NCBI GenBank assembly: GCA_963713815.1
Contig: CAVQNH010000002.1
Coordinates: 21,260-85,259 of the forward strand
From: RYN-230 sp963713815
GTDB lineage: Bacteria > Actinomycetota > Actinomycetes > Streptosporangiales > Streptosporangiaceae
Length of the DNA stretch: 64,000 nt
Reading direction: 5' to 3'
Part shown: positions 16,629 through 24,837 of the stretch, in pieces
How the letters are laid out: each line of letters begins with the position of its first letter
Numbering within the stretch: position 1 is the stretch's first letter
Program-made: the position numbers and the translations under genes
The notes under the pieces: model-generated
Seen by the model: the letters and a program-made list of their open reading frames with translations, nothing else
Databases searched by the model: none
Told to the model about the DNA's origin: nothing

Positions 16629-18500
16629 TTACGGGCCGGACGTGGCCGGCGGGCTGGGTGTCCCGCTCACGGTGGGCGTGCCGCTCACCGTGGGCGTGGA
16701 GGTGGCCGACGGGGTCGCCACCGCCGAGGAGCCGGGCAGGTGCGGCGAGTTCAGCGCCGCCTGATCGGCGAGCGCGATGGCCAGCTGCCCCATGGCCGTG
16801 GGGTGGAACGGCGCCGCGTCCCCCAGGCCCTGCACGTAGGGCTGGGTGGTGCACAGCTGGTGCCCGGTGAAGTCCGGCTTGACCGAGGTGAAGCCGAACT
16901 CGACGGCCCCCTTGGCCAGCACGGCGTTGAGGGTGGCCAGCCGCGAGCTGAGCGTGCGCATCTTGGCCGCGGTCAGGCCGACCCGGCTCAGGCAGCTCAG
17001 CTGCAGGTCGAACGGGTTGTAGTAGCGGTTGATGATGACCTGCGGATGGCTGGGCAGCGCGGCGAGCTGGTCCAGCAGCTGCAGGTAGTTCTTGCTGAAC
17101 GAATGCAGCTGCTGCTGGAAGTAGGCGGTCGTGGCCTTGTCGTTGCAGGTCTTGGCCACCGCGCACAGGCGCAGCATGGCCGACCAGTCCAGGTCGTCCG
17201 CGCCCACGCTGACGATGACCGCGGACGCGTGCGTGGCCCGCTGCAGCGCGTCGATCTGGGCCGGCTCGGTCTCCCCGCCGCGCCCTTCCGGGCCGAGCAG
17301 GCCCTGGCCGATCGTGGCGCTGTTGCAGGCCAGGTTCATCACCTGCCAGCCGTTGGAGCGGGCCAGGTCCTCGGCGTAGGAGTCGGTGCTCCGCCCGCAG
17401 GCCTGGTCGGCCCGGGACGCGTTGCGGACGGCCGGCAGCCCGGCGCCCGCCGCGGTGGAGTCGCCGATCACGACCAGCCGGACCCCGGGCGGCACCGGGA
17501 CTCCTTTCCTGGCGTCGGTGACCGTGCGCTCGCTGCCGACCAGCTGGCTGAGCGACCGGACCTGGCGCAGCGTGGACGGCGCGGTGTAGGCGGTCAGCAT
17601 GATCGCGCCGAGGTTGATCACCTCGGTCAGGACCAGGCCGCCGGCCAGGAGTTTCAGCGTCGTCCGGTGCGGCAGGCGGCGCCAGCCGGCCAGGGCGCCG
17701 AGCAGGATCAGGGACCCTACCGCGGTGAGCCCGATCTCCCAGGCGAAGTAGTCGATCCAGCCGCTGGCCAGCCGGTCACCCAGGATCCGCTCGGCACCCG
17801 CCGGGCCCGCGCCCTGGACGAAGTTGGTCAGCTCGCTGTTGATCGTGATCTGGGTCAGCTGGAGCCGGGGGCGGACCGGGCCGAGGAACTGGATGTGGGT
17901 GGGCAGGCTCTGGCCGAACAGGTCGATTTCGCCGGGGCCGGAGAAGCTCAGGCTGGGCGCGGTCGTGCCGACCTTGATGACCTGGCCGGCGACGGTGACG
18001 GTCTGCAGGGGAGTGACTTTGAGGGCCACGCCGATCGCGACGGCGGCGGTGACCAGGGCGGCGGCCAGCCAGATGGCCCAGCGGGTGCGGCGGCCGGGGC
18101 GGCGCGGCCGGGCCGGCTGAGGCGTCGTGGGGTCACCGGGCTCTGCCGCTCGCGGCTGGGGAGTCGTCGCTGCAGGCTCTGCGGGCTGGGGAGCGTGGTT
18201 CTCCGCCGGGGTGGGGGCACCGTTCTGCGCTGGGGAGGGGGCGTGGTCCTGCGCTCCGGTAGCCGCTCCGGCGGCGCGCTGCCCGGGCCGGGTCATGAAG
18301 CGCTGCGACCGCGGCCGGACGCGCCACAGATCCAGCAGTGAGATCAGCCTGCCTGCGCCCCGCCATTGGGGCAGTGAGCCTGCGATCCCGGCAGGGACCC
18401 AGGCCACCGCGCACGCCACCGACCATCGCCATAACTTCAACCGAAAGTACCCGCCGCCGGGGGCTGCGACACTCCCCGCGGCGGCGCCCGTGCCCGGCAT
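16629..18500 (-). CDS. Membrane-bound SGNH/GDSL-family hydrolase
   Basis: This is a 623-residue reading. The N-terminal third is Pro/Ala-rich and probably cytoplasmic. Membrane segments lie near 142-160, 255-272 and 285-305, followed by an SGNH hydrolase domain from about 338. The catalytic serine is Ser348 in VVIGDSTAAG. The usual Gly/Asn block may be MNLACNSATIGQ, and the catalytic Asp-x-x-His region is DAAPFHPTAMGQ near 575. The tail contains TVSGTPTVSGT repeats. Met69 (18296) is an alternative start. It probably acts as an esterase or lipase facing outside; the substrate is unknown. It is convergent with the GH13 gene, 22 bases apart. Confidence 0.8.
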   Translation of the reverse strand: MPGTGAAAGSVAAPGGGYFRLKLWRWSVACAVAWVPAGIAGSLPQWRGAGRLISLLDLWRVRPRSQRFMTRPGQRAAGAATGAQDHAPSPAQNGAPTPAENHAPQPAEPAATTPQPRAAEPGDPTTPQPARPRRPGRRTRWAIWLAAALVTAAVAIGVALKVTPLQTVTVAGQVIKVGTTAPSLSFSGPGEIDLFGQSLPTHIQFLGPVRPRLQLTQITINSELTNFVQGAGPAGAERILGDRLASGWIDYFAWEIGLTAVGSLILLGALAGWRRLPHRTTLKLLAGGLVLTEVINLGAIMLTAYTAPSTLRQVRSLSQLVGSERTVTDARKGVPVPPGVRLVVIGDSTAAGAGLPAVRNASRADQACGRSTDSYAEDLARSNGWQVMNLACNSATIGQGLLGPEGRGGETEPAQIDALQRATHASAVIVSVGADDLDWSAMLRLCAVAKTCNDKATTAYFQQQLHSFSKNYLQLLDQLAALPSHPQVIINRYYNPFDLQLSCLSRVGLTAAKMRTLSSRLATLNAVLAKGAVEFGFTSVKPDFTGHQLCTTQPYVQGLGDAAPFHPTAMGQLAIALADQAALNSPHLPGSSAVATPSATSTPTVSGTPTVSGTPSPPATSGP

Positions 18501-18503
18501 TGA

Positions 18504-19067
18504 TCACTCTTCGCGAAACAACGGAGGCCAGAGTGCCTGGAGCTGCTCGGTGGGTTTCTGGAACAGGGCGCCCGAAGGGTAATCAGGATCGCTGCTCATG
18601 CCCCAGAATCTGAAGCCCTCGCGCTCGTAGTAGGCGTGCAGCTCCTTGTTGGTGCGCCAGGCGTCCACCCTGATCCACCGGGCTCCGTACCCCCGCCGCG
18701 CGGTCAGGCCGGCCCAGTCCAGCAGCCGGCTGCCGATCCGCCGCCCGGCATGTTCACGGCTGACGACCAGGCGGCGCACGTACACGGCCAGCTCACGCTG
18801 CTGAGCGGGAGGCCAGATCGGGTAGTCCTCCGGATCGGCGGTGATCGTGGCCACGGCGATGCCGCCGTCGCGCAGGACCCAGGTCTTCCCGGCCGTCAGG
18901 TCGCGGCGGATCCGGTTGCTGCGGTCTTCCTCGCTGCGCCACGGCTGGGCCCACTGGTCGGTGTCCTTGGTGCGCCGCAGCCACCGGGCCGCCGCCTCGA
19001 TGAGGGCGATGATGGAGTCGTGATCGTTCTCGTCGGCGCGGCAGAGGCGCAGCGGTAAATAACCCAC
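18504..19067 (-). CDS. GNAT-family N-acetyltransferase
   Basis: This 187-residue single-domain protein carries acetyl-CoA binding motif A as VRRLVVSREHAGRRIGSRLLDWAG and motif B as YEREGFRFWG. Its start, LRLCRADENDHDSIIALIEAAARWL, and the substrate-side block DQWAQPWRSEEDR recall GNAT proteins that lie beside GntR regulators in actinobacteria. The target amine is unknown. It ends 3 bases before the start of the SGNH gene, so the two may form one transcript. Confidence 0.85.
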   Translation of the reverse strand: MGYLPLRLCRADENDHDSIIALIEAAARWLRRTKDTDQWAQPWRSEEDRSNRIRRDLTAGKTWVLRDGGIAVATITADPEDYPIWPPAQQRELAVYVRRLVVSREHAGRRIGSRLLDWAGLTARRGYGARWIRVDAWRTNKELHAYYEREGFRFWGMSSDPDYPSGALFQKPTEQLQALWPPLFREE

Positions 19068-19183
19068 GATTCCAAATCCTGCCCATAACCGAAGGATTTG
19101 GAACTGCCGCCCGCTGCTAATGACGGGCGGCCGGCCGCGGCAAGGCAGGCGCCTCGCCGTGCCGAGCCGGAAAACGTCAGGAG

Positions 19184-19239
19184 GTGCTCATTCCGCAGTG
19201 CTCATTCCACGGTGCTCATTCCACGGTGCTCATTCCACG
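19184..19239. repeat. 14-bp tandem repeat upstream of the GNAT gene
   Basis: Four copies of GTGCTCATTCCACG lie at 19184-19197 (ending CGCA), 19198-19211, 19212-19225 and 19226-19239. They sit between the tiny ORF at 19413 and the GNAT start, in what would be the GNAT 5' leader on the minus strand. Confidence 0.9.
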
Positions 19240-19412
19240 AGCCGCGCACCGAACAATTGCCCCTTCGGGCACTTCCGTCGCGGGCGTCATGCTACGTTTC
19301 GTTTTCGCTGTCGGCGCTGGCAGGCTGTCCAGCTGGAGCAGCGCCGACAGCGCGCTATGGCCGTAGGGTTCCGCATGACGGAGGTCCCGCTGGCCAGGAA
19401 ACGCCCTGCCCT

Positions 19413-19475
19413 TCAGCGTGGGTCGTAGTGCTCGTAGCGGTACTGCAGCGACGGGCGACCGATGCGCTTGGCCAT
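19413..19475 (-). CDS. Tiny ORF with a strong ribosome-binding site (20 residues)
   Basis: On the minus strand, GAGGAGGTGTC is followed by an ATG and 20 codons: MAKRIGRPSLQYRYEHYDPR. The Shine-Dalgarno match and spacing are excellent. The peptide is basic at the start and aromatic at the end (four Tyr and His within seven positions before Asp-Pro-Arg). Upstream on the same strand are two inverted repeats, CCCGGG-N3-CCCGGG and TTAGCC-N2-GGCTAA. It could be a leader peptide, a small functional protein or chance. No partner enzymes of a peptide natural product are visible nearby. Confidence 0.4.
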   Translation of the reverse strand: MAKRIGRPSLQYRYEHYDPR

Positions 19476-19509
19476 GACACCTCCTCGGTGGTATTCGGCT
19501 GTGCTCGCG

Positions 19510-19554
19510 CCCGGGAATCCCGGGTTAGCCAGGGCTAATGCCCTGTTCCGCGGA
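19510..19554. promoter_or_regulatory. Pair of inverted repeats upstream of the tiny ORF
   Basis: CCCGGGAATCCCGGG (about 19510-19524) and TTAGCCAGGGCTAA (about 19526-19539) are adjacent perfect inverted repeats with 3- and 2-base centres. They may be operator sites or an RNA hairpin. The stretch 19555-19695 holds nothing further that I can support. Confidence 0.4.
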
Positions 19555-19695
19555 CCTTATGCTCGCGGTCGCGGCGCCGTGGTGAAGTGGAGCCTGTGGT
19601 GCAGCGTGCAGCACTGCGCGTGATCGGCGCCCAGGTCCGGTCCGGCCGGGGAGGTTCAGCCTCGGCTTACGCGTGCTGGCCGTCTTCGGCTCGCG

Positions 19696-20567
19696 TCAGA
19701 CGGGAACCACTGCTGCGGGATCGGGCGAGGACGGGCATCGCGGCGGGCACGAGTCGCCTACCTTGACCGCGAACTGATTCCGGTCGGCCGGGTAGACGCT
19801 CAGCCGTCAGCCGGATCGGCGCTGCCGTGCTCGTCGATACGCCGTCCGGCGGGTCGACACCACGGAGACCCGGCCGTCGTCGGGCAGCTTGAAGAACGCG
19901 GTCTCGTCTCGTCGGGAGCCCGGACCGTGATGTGTCGCGACAGCCGGCCTGCTTGATGTTGACGAGTCCTGAGGTACGCCACCGTGCCCTCGTGGATGTT
20001 CGTCGGCCTGCATCAGCCGCGGGGCGCCCCGCTCGACGAGCTTCATCGGATAGAAGGACGTCTGCAGCGACCAGGGTGTCTGGTCGATGAGTCGCCGCTG
20101 ATGCCGGCTGACCACCATGGCGCCCTCGAACCTGCCAGCTCGCGCGGTATCGGGGTCGGCCTGCTGTATCTCCACCCTGGGCGGGCGGCCTCCGGCTTCC
20201 GCCGCATGGCCTTCACCTCGGAGTCGTAGTCCGGGTCGGCTTCCCCGTCGGGCACGGCTTTCTCCACATACGTGGCGCCTTCGCCGCCCGAGCCGTCGTC
20301 GTCCCCGGTCAGCGTCGTCACGAACGGGCTGATCTTCTCGACCACGTAGGTGCCCTGACCCGGGCGGGTCTCGACCAGCCCCCGGGTGATCAGCCACTTG
20401 ACGGCGTCGCGGACGGTGTTTCGCGACGCGTCGTACTTCTCCCGGAGTTCCAGTTCGGTCCGAAGCTGGGCTCCGGGCGCCAGTTCGCCGGCCTCGATCT
20501 GGCGGCGGAGATCGTCGGCGATCTGCCGGTACATCGGGTCAACCACGGCACCTCCCAGAGATCCCAA
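19696..20567 (-). pseudogene. GntR-family regulator (HTH plus UTRA domain), multiply frameshifted
   Basis: The first 125 residues are an intact GntR winged helix: YRQIADDLRRQIEAGELAPGAQL, then ASRNTVRDAVKWLITRGLVETRPGQGTYVV. The effector-binding UTRA domain is scattered over at least three frames: VEIQQADPDTA, QTPWSLQTSFYPMKLVERGAPRLMQAD, AYLRTRQHQAGRLSRHITVRAPDE, DETAFFKLPDDGRVSVV and finally VYPADRNQFAVKVG before a stop at 19696. Five or more changes are needed to rejoin it, so it is either decayed or very poorly sequenced. Related regulators often lie near small membrane and GNAT genes, as here. Confidence 0.7.
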
Positions 20568-20865
20568 CCACCCCGATAGGTGGGCTGGCTGGGCTCGAAA
20601 GGATCATACCCATTATCTGGGTCCTCAGAATCTTTGGGATGTGTGGGTTTAGGTCCCTTGTGAGGGGCTATAACCGCAGAGTACCAAAGGTTGGGATGAC
20701 TAGGATGGCTAGATCCATTGGACTGAGTCTAGCAGTACCTCTGCTTGGGTGCACATGGATCAGTCAACTAGGCCCCCACACCTGCCTCACCCCGGCCACC
20801 CATACCGGAGGTGAGGACAGCAGGACGGCGGTACTCCCGCCGAAGGCCGCAAGGAAGGGGACCCC
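20568..20865. promoter_or_regulatory. Divergent promoter region with CTAG-containing repeats
   Basis: This stretch separates the GntR gene (minus) from a small membrane-protein gene (plus) and is clearly richer in A+T than its surroundings. It contains repeated CTAGGAT/CTAGATC words near 20698-20720 and an imperfect inverted repeat CTAGA...TCTAG around 20709-20732, plausible GntR operator material. No gene is evident in it. Confidence 0.4.
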
Positions 20866-21093
20866 ATGGCCACCATCGTCATCATCGGACTCGTGATCTT
20901 CATCGCCGGAGCCGCTGTCGGAGCCGTCCTGCTGGTGAGCTGGGGCATCCAGCGCGAGGAGCGGGATTTTTCGCTGACCCGCCGGGCTCCAGGCCAGGTG
21001 AGCCTGGGAACCCGCCGCGTGACCGGCCTCTACGTCCGCCGCCGGAGTGACGCCCTCCCTCCTCTGGCCAGCCGGGAAGACATGCTCGTCTAG
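20866..21093 (+). CDS. Small single-pass membrane protein
   Basis: This 75-residue protein has one strong membrane segment at residues 3-27 (IVIIGLVIFIAGAAVGAVLLVSWG) and then a charged tail, REERDFSLTRRAPGQVSLGTRRVTGLYVRRR. AAGGAAGGGG precedes the ATG. It is divergent from the GntR gene. I do not recognise a named family. The strong hairpins directly downstream suggest that it is a separate transcript. Confidence 0.65.
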   Translation: MATIVIIGLVIFIAGAAVGAVLLVSWGIQREERDFSLTRRAPGQVSLGTRRVTGLYVRRRSDALPPLASREDMLV

Positions 21094-21108
21094 CCGGCCG
21101 CCAGGGCC

Positions 21109-21195
21109 AGGCCGGCCGGGGCCGCGGGGACCCCGGCCGGCCTCCCAGCGGGGGCGTCCGCGCCGCACCATCTCGGGGGCATGGTGCGGCGCGGA
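21109..21195 (+). terminator. Two tandem perfect hairpins after the small membrane gene
   Basis: The first pairs AGGCCGGCCGGGG (21109-21121) with CCCCGGCCGGCCT (21131-21143), 13 bp with a 9-base loop. The second pairs 21157-21171 (TCCGCGCCGCACCAT) with 21181-21195 perfectly over 15 bp, loop CTCGGGGGC. There is no T-run. They lie between two same-strand genes and probably terminate the first. Confidence 0.6.
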
Positions 21196-21311
21196 TCGCT
21201 GTCCGCGCCCGGTGCCGGCGGTCCGGGCGTGCCGGGTCCCGGCCGGGCGGTACCCGGCCCGTCCCGGCAGGTCAGCCGGACCGCACGGCCCCGAACACTA
21301 AGCTCGGTAGC

Positions 21312-22454
21312 GTGCAAGACTCCGCGGCTCCCGCCCCTTATCCCTGGCCCCCGCAATCCGCCACCGGCGTGGGCTCCATGCCCGGCACCGACCCGCTCGA
21401 GGCCATGCGGCTCATCCTCGATGAGCTCCCGGACCTGCCCCACCTGGTCGAGCTCCCGGACCGCGGCGTGGGCGCGGACATGATCGGCCGGACCGCGGGC
21501 CTGCTGATCGACCTGCCCGTGGACACGACCACCCGCGGCTGGCGTCTCGCCGACCGCCCGGGCCGGGACATGCGCCGCGCGCAGTCCCTGCTGGCCCGGG
21601 ACCTGGACGCGCTGGAGGAGGCGGCCGACGGCTACCAGGGCACGCTGAAGCTGCAGGTCTGCGGGCCGTGGACGATGGCGGCCAGCCTCGAGCTGGCGCG
21701 CAGCCAGGAGCCCGTGCTGGCCGACCCCGGGGCGCTCCGGGACCTGATCACGTCACTGGCCGAGGGGGTGGCCGCGCACGTGGCCGGGGTGGCGGCCCGG
21801 GTGCCCGGCGCGCGGCTGCTGCTCCAGGTGGACGAGCCCTCGCTGCCCACGGTGCTGGCCGGCGAGGTGCCGAGCGCGAGCGGGTTCAACCGGGTCCGCG
21901 CGGTCGAGGAGGCCGACGCCGTGTCGGGCCTGCATGCGGTGCTGTCCGTGACGCTGGCCCCCACGCTGGTGCACTGCTGCGGAATGTCGGCCCCGGTTGG
22001 CATCATCAGGGGAGCGGGCGCGGACGGGGCGGGGATCGACCTTGGCGTGCTGCGCCGCGGGGAGGAAGAGGTGCTGGCGGAGGCGGTCGAGGCGGGCCTC
22101 GGGATCTTCGTGGGCGCGGTGCCTGCCACGCCGGTGACGGCCGCCCCCGCGGCAGCTCCGGCCGGCCGGCCGCGGGCCGGCGGCCCCGCAGCGGACGCTA
22201 CTTCTCCGCAACGGAGCCGTTCAGGCACACTCCCCGACGCCAAGGCCACCGCGGACCGGGTGGTGGAGTTGTGGCGCCGGATGGGGTGGCCGGCTGCCCG
22301 GATGCCCGGCGCGGCCGGTGTCGCGGCCCAGGTGGTGATCACCCCGGGCTGCGGTCTGGCCGGCGCCCCGCCGGAGTATGCCCGGGCCGCGCTGGCCGCC
22401 TGCCGGGAGGCAGCCCGGATGCTCCCCGAGCTGATTGAGGAGGAGGCGCCGTGA
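21312..22454 (+). CDS. MetE-like C-terminal (cobalamin-independent methionine synthase family) protein
   Basis: This 380-residue protein corresponds only to the catalytic half of MetE, with no N-terminal domain. It begins GTG...PWPPQSATGVGSMPGTDPLEAMRLILDELPDLPHLVELPDRG. Zinc-site residues are visible in TLVHCCGMSAP and in the late cysteine of ITPGCGLAG, and LLLQVDEPSLP is present. A Pro/Ala-rich insertion lies around residue 278. This short form is common in actinobacteria next to ligA. It may move a methyl group to homocysteine, but the donor is unknown. Its stop overlaps the ligA start by 4 bases (GTGA). Confidence 0.8.
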   Translation: MQDSAAPAPYPWPPQSATGVGSMPGTDPLEAMRLILDELPDLPHLVELPDRGVGADMIGRTAGLLIDLPVDTTTRGWRLADRPGRDMRRAQSLLARDLDALEEAADGYQGTLKLQVCGPWTMAASLELARSQEPVLADPGALRDLITSLAEGVAAHVAGVAARVPGARLLLQVDEPSLPTVLAGEVPSASGFNRVRAVEEADAVSGLHAVLSVTLAPTLVHCCGMSAPVGIIRGAGADGAGIDLGVLRRGEEEVLAEAVEAGLGIFVGAVPATPVTAAPAAAPAGRPRAGGPAADATSPQRSRSGTLPDAKATADRVVELWRRMGWPAARMPGAAGVAAQVVITPGCGLAGAPPEYARAALAACREAARMLPELIEEEAP

Positions 22455-24647
22455 CCGAGTCTGCAGCCGACGGTGTTCCCGCCAGCCAGGCGGAGGAGTC
22501 CGGCGGGATTCCCGGGTCCGCCGTGGACGCGGCGGCCCGGCACCGGCACGCCGAGCTGAGCGCGGAGATCACCGAGGCCAACCACCGTTACCACGTGCTG
22601 GACTCGCCGACGATCTCGGATGCGGAGTACGACGCGTTCATGCGTGAGCTCCGGGCGCTGGAGGAGCGCTACCCGGAGCTGCGCACCCCGGATTCGCCTA
22701 CCCAGCGGGTGGGGGGCGCGATATCCACCGAGTTCACCGCGGTCGAGCACCTGGAACGCCTGCTCAGCCTGGACAACGCGTTCTCCGGCCGAGGAATTCG
22801 ACGCCTGGGCGGCCCGGGCGCAGCGGCTCGGCGGGACCGGCCCTTATCTGTGCGAGCTGAAGATCGACGGGCTGGCCGTGGACCTGGTGTACCGGAACGG
22901 CGCGCTGGTCCGCGCGGCCACCCGCGGGGACGGGACGACCGGGGAGGACGTCACCCCGAACATCCGCACGATCGCCTCGGTCCCGCTCCGGCTCACCGGC
23001 CCTGATGTGCCGGAGACGCTGGAGGTCCGGGGTGAGGTGTTCTTGCCGGTGGCGGCGTTCCACGAGCTGAACGAGCGGCTGACCGCGATGGGCCGGCCGC
23101 CGTTCGCCAACCCCCGCAACTCGGCCGCGGGCTCGCTGCGCCAGAAGGACCCGCGGGTCACCGCGACCCGGGCCCTGCAGCTGATCGTGCACGGCGTGGG
23201 GCTCGCCACCGGTGACCCCCCGGAAACCCACTCCGGCTGGTACGAGCGGCTGCGCGGGTGGGGACTGCCGGTCAGCGAGCTGTTCCAGGTGATGCCGGAG
23301 CTGGACGGGGTGCGGGACTACATCGCGCACTACGGCGAGCACCGGCACGATACGCCGTATGAGATCGACGGGGTCGTGGTCAAGATCGACCGGCTCGACC
23401 TGCAGCGCCAGCTGGGCCACACCAGCCGGGCGCCGCGCTGGGCCATCGCCTACAAGTACCCGCCCGAGGAGGTCAACACCCGGCTGCTGGACATCCAGGT
23501 CAACGTGGGCCGGACCGGCCGGGTCACCCCGTTCGCGGTCATGGAGCCGGTGGTGGTCAGCCAGTCCACGGTGGACCGGGCCACGCTGCACAACGCCGAC
23601 GAGGTGGCCCGCAAGGGCGTGCTGATCGGGGACATGGTCGTGCTGCGCAAGGCCGGCGACGTGATCCCCGAGGTGGTCGGGCCGGTGGTGGACGTGCGCA
23701 CCGGCGGCGAGCGGGCGTTCGAGTTCCCCACCGTGTGCCCGGCGTGCGGCACCCCGCTGGTCCGGGAGGACGGCGGGGTGGACTGGCGCTGCCCGAACAC
23801 CCGGGCCTGCCCGGCCCAGCTGCGGGAGCGGCTCTTCCACCTGGCCGGCCGGGGCGCCCTGGACATCGAGGTGCTCGGGTATGAGGCGGTGACCGCGCTG
23901 CTCGACTCGGGGCTGGTCACCGACGAGGGCGACCTGTTCTCGGTGACCGACGAGGACCTGGCCACCAGCTCGTTCTTCGTGAACAAGCAGGGCACCCTGA
24001 CCGTGAACGCGGGCAAGCTGATCGGCAACCTGGAGGACGCCCGGCGCCGCCCGCTCTGGCGGATCCTGGTCGCCCTGTCTATCCGGCACGTGGGCCCCAC
24101 CGCGGCCCGCGCGCTCGCGGCCCAGTTCGGCTCACTCGACGCGATCACGGCCGCCTCGGCGGAGGAACTGGCCGCGGTGGACGGGGTGGGCCCGACCATC
24201 GCGGCCTCGGTGATCGAGTGGTTCGGGGTGGACTGGCACCAGGAGATCGTGCGGAAATGGCGGGAGAACGGGGTCCAGCTGGCTACGCCCGGCTGGACGC
24301 CACCGCCTGCTCCCGAAGACCCGGGAGCTGGCCTCCCGCTGTCCGGGGTGGCCGTAGTCATCACGGGCAGCCTGGACGCCTTCAGCCGGGATGAGGCCGC
24401 CGGGGCGGTGCAGGCCCTGGGGGGCAAGGTCACCGCGTCGGTATCGAAGAAGACGGCGTTCCTGATCGCCGGGGACAAGCCCGGCAGCAAGCACGACAAG
24501 GCCCTTACGCTGGGCGTTCCCGTGCTCGACGAGGCGGGATTCCGGGTCCTGCTGGACAATGGCCCGGCCGCGGCCGCGGAGGCGGCGCAGGCCGAGGGTG
24601 TGATCCCTGACGCCGCCGGGGCTTCCGGGCCCGCTGCTGACTCGTGA
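22451..24647 (+). CDS. ligA: NAD-dependent DNA ligase, with one frame change
   Basis: LigA seals nicks during replication and is normally essential. The first frame (GTG 22451) carries domain Ia, NHRYHVLDSPTISDAEYDAFMRELRALE, and runs through LERLLSLDNAFSG. At about 22790 an extra C (GGCCGAGG) throws it out of frame. The second frame carries EEFDAWAARAQRLGG, the adenylation lysine in CELKIDGLAVDL, RGDGTTGEDVTPN, the OB fold, the zinc finger CPACGTPL...CPNTRACPAQ, helix-hairpin-helix motifs, and the BRCT domain to 24647. Total length near 730 residues is normal. Because the gene should be indispensable, a sequence error is the likeliest explanation. Confidence 0.93.
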
Positions 24648-24837
24648 GAATGACGCGCTAACTGGGCCGCAATTGATTCAGGTAGTCTGCACTGCTCTGA
24701 CCTGCGAAATCGCCGATGTTCGGCAATGCACCGTAACAGATAGTGTGCGATTGGCTTCGCGAAGTACCCTTTTCCCCGTACCCTGCTGACAGGAGCAACG
24801 CGTATCCCCGCCGGGCTGGCTGCGGCACGAGGACACC

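Noticed and set aside
12005..22795. Programmed +1 frameshifting at a rare CGA codon
   Set aside because: ligA, sugC and SDR all have CGA G at the junction, but this follows simply from an extra C before a common GAG or CTC-GAG codon. Other junctions (FAH, binding protein) lack it, and there is no slippery stop context.
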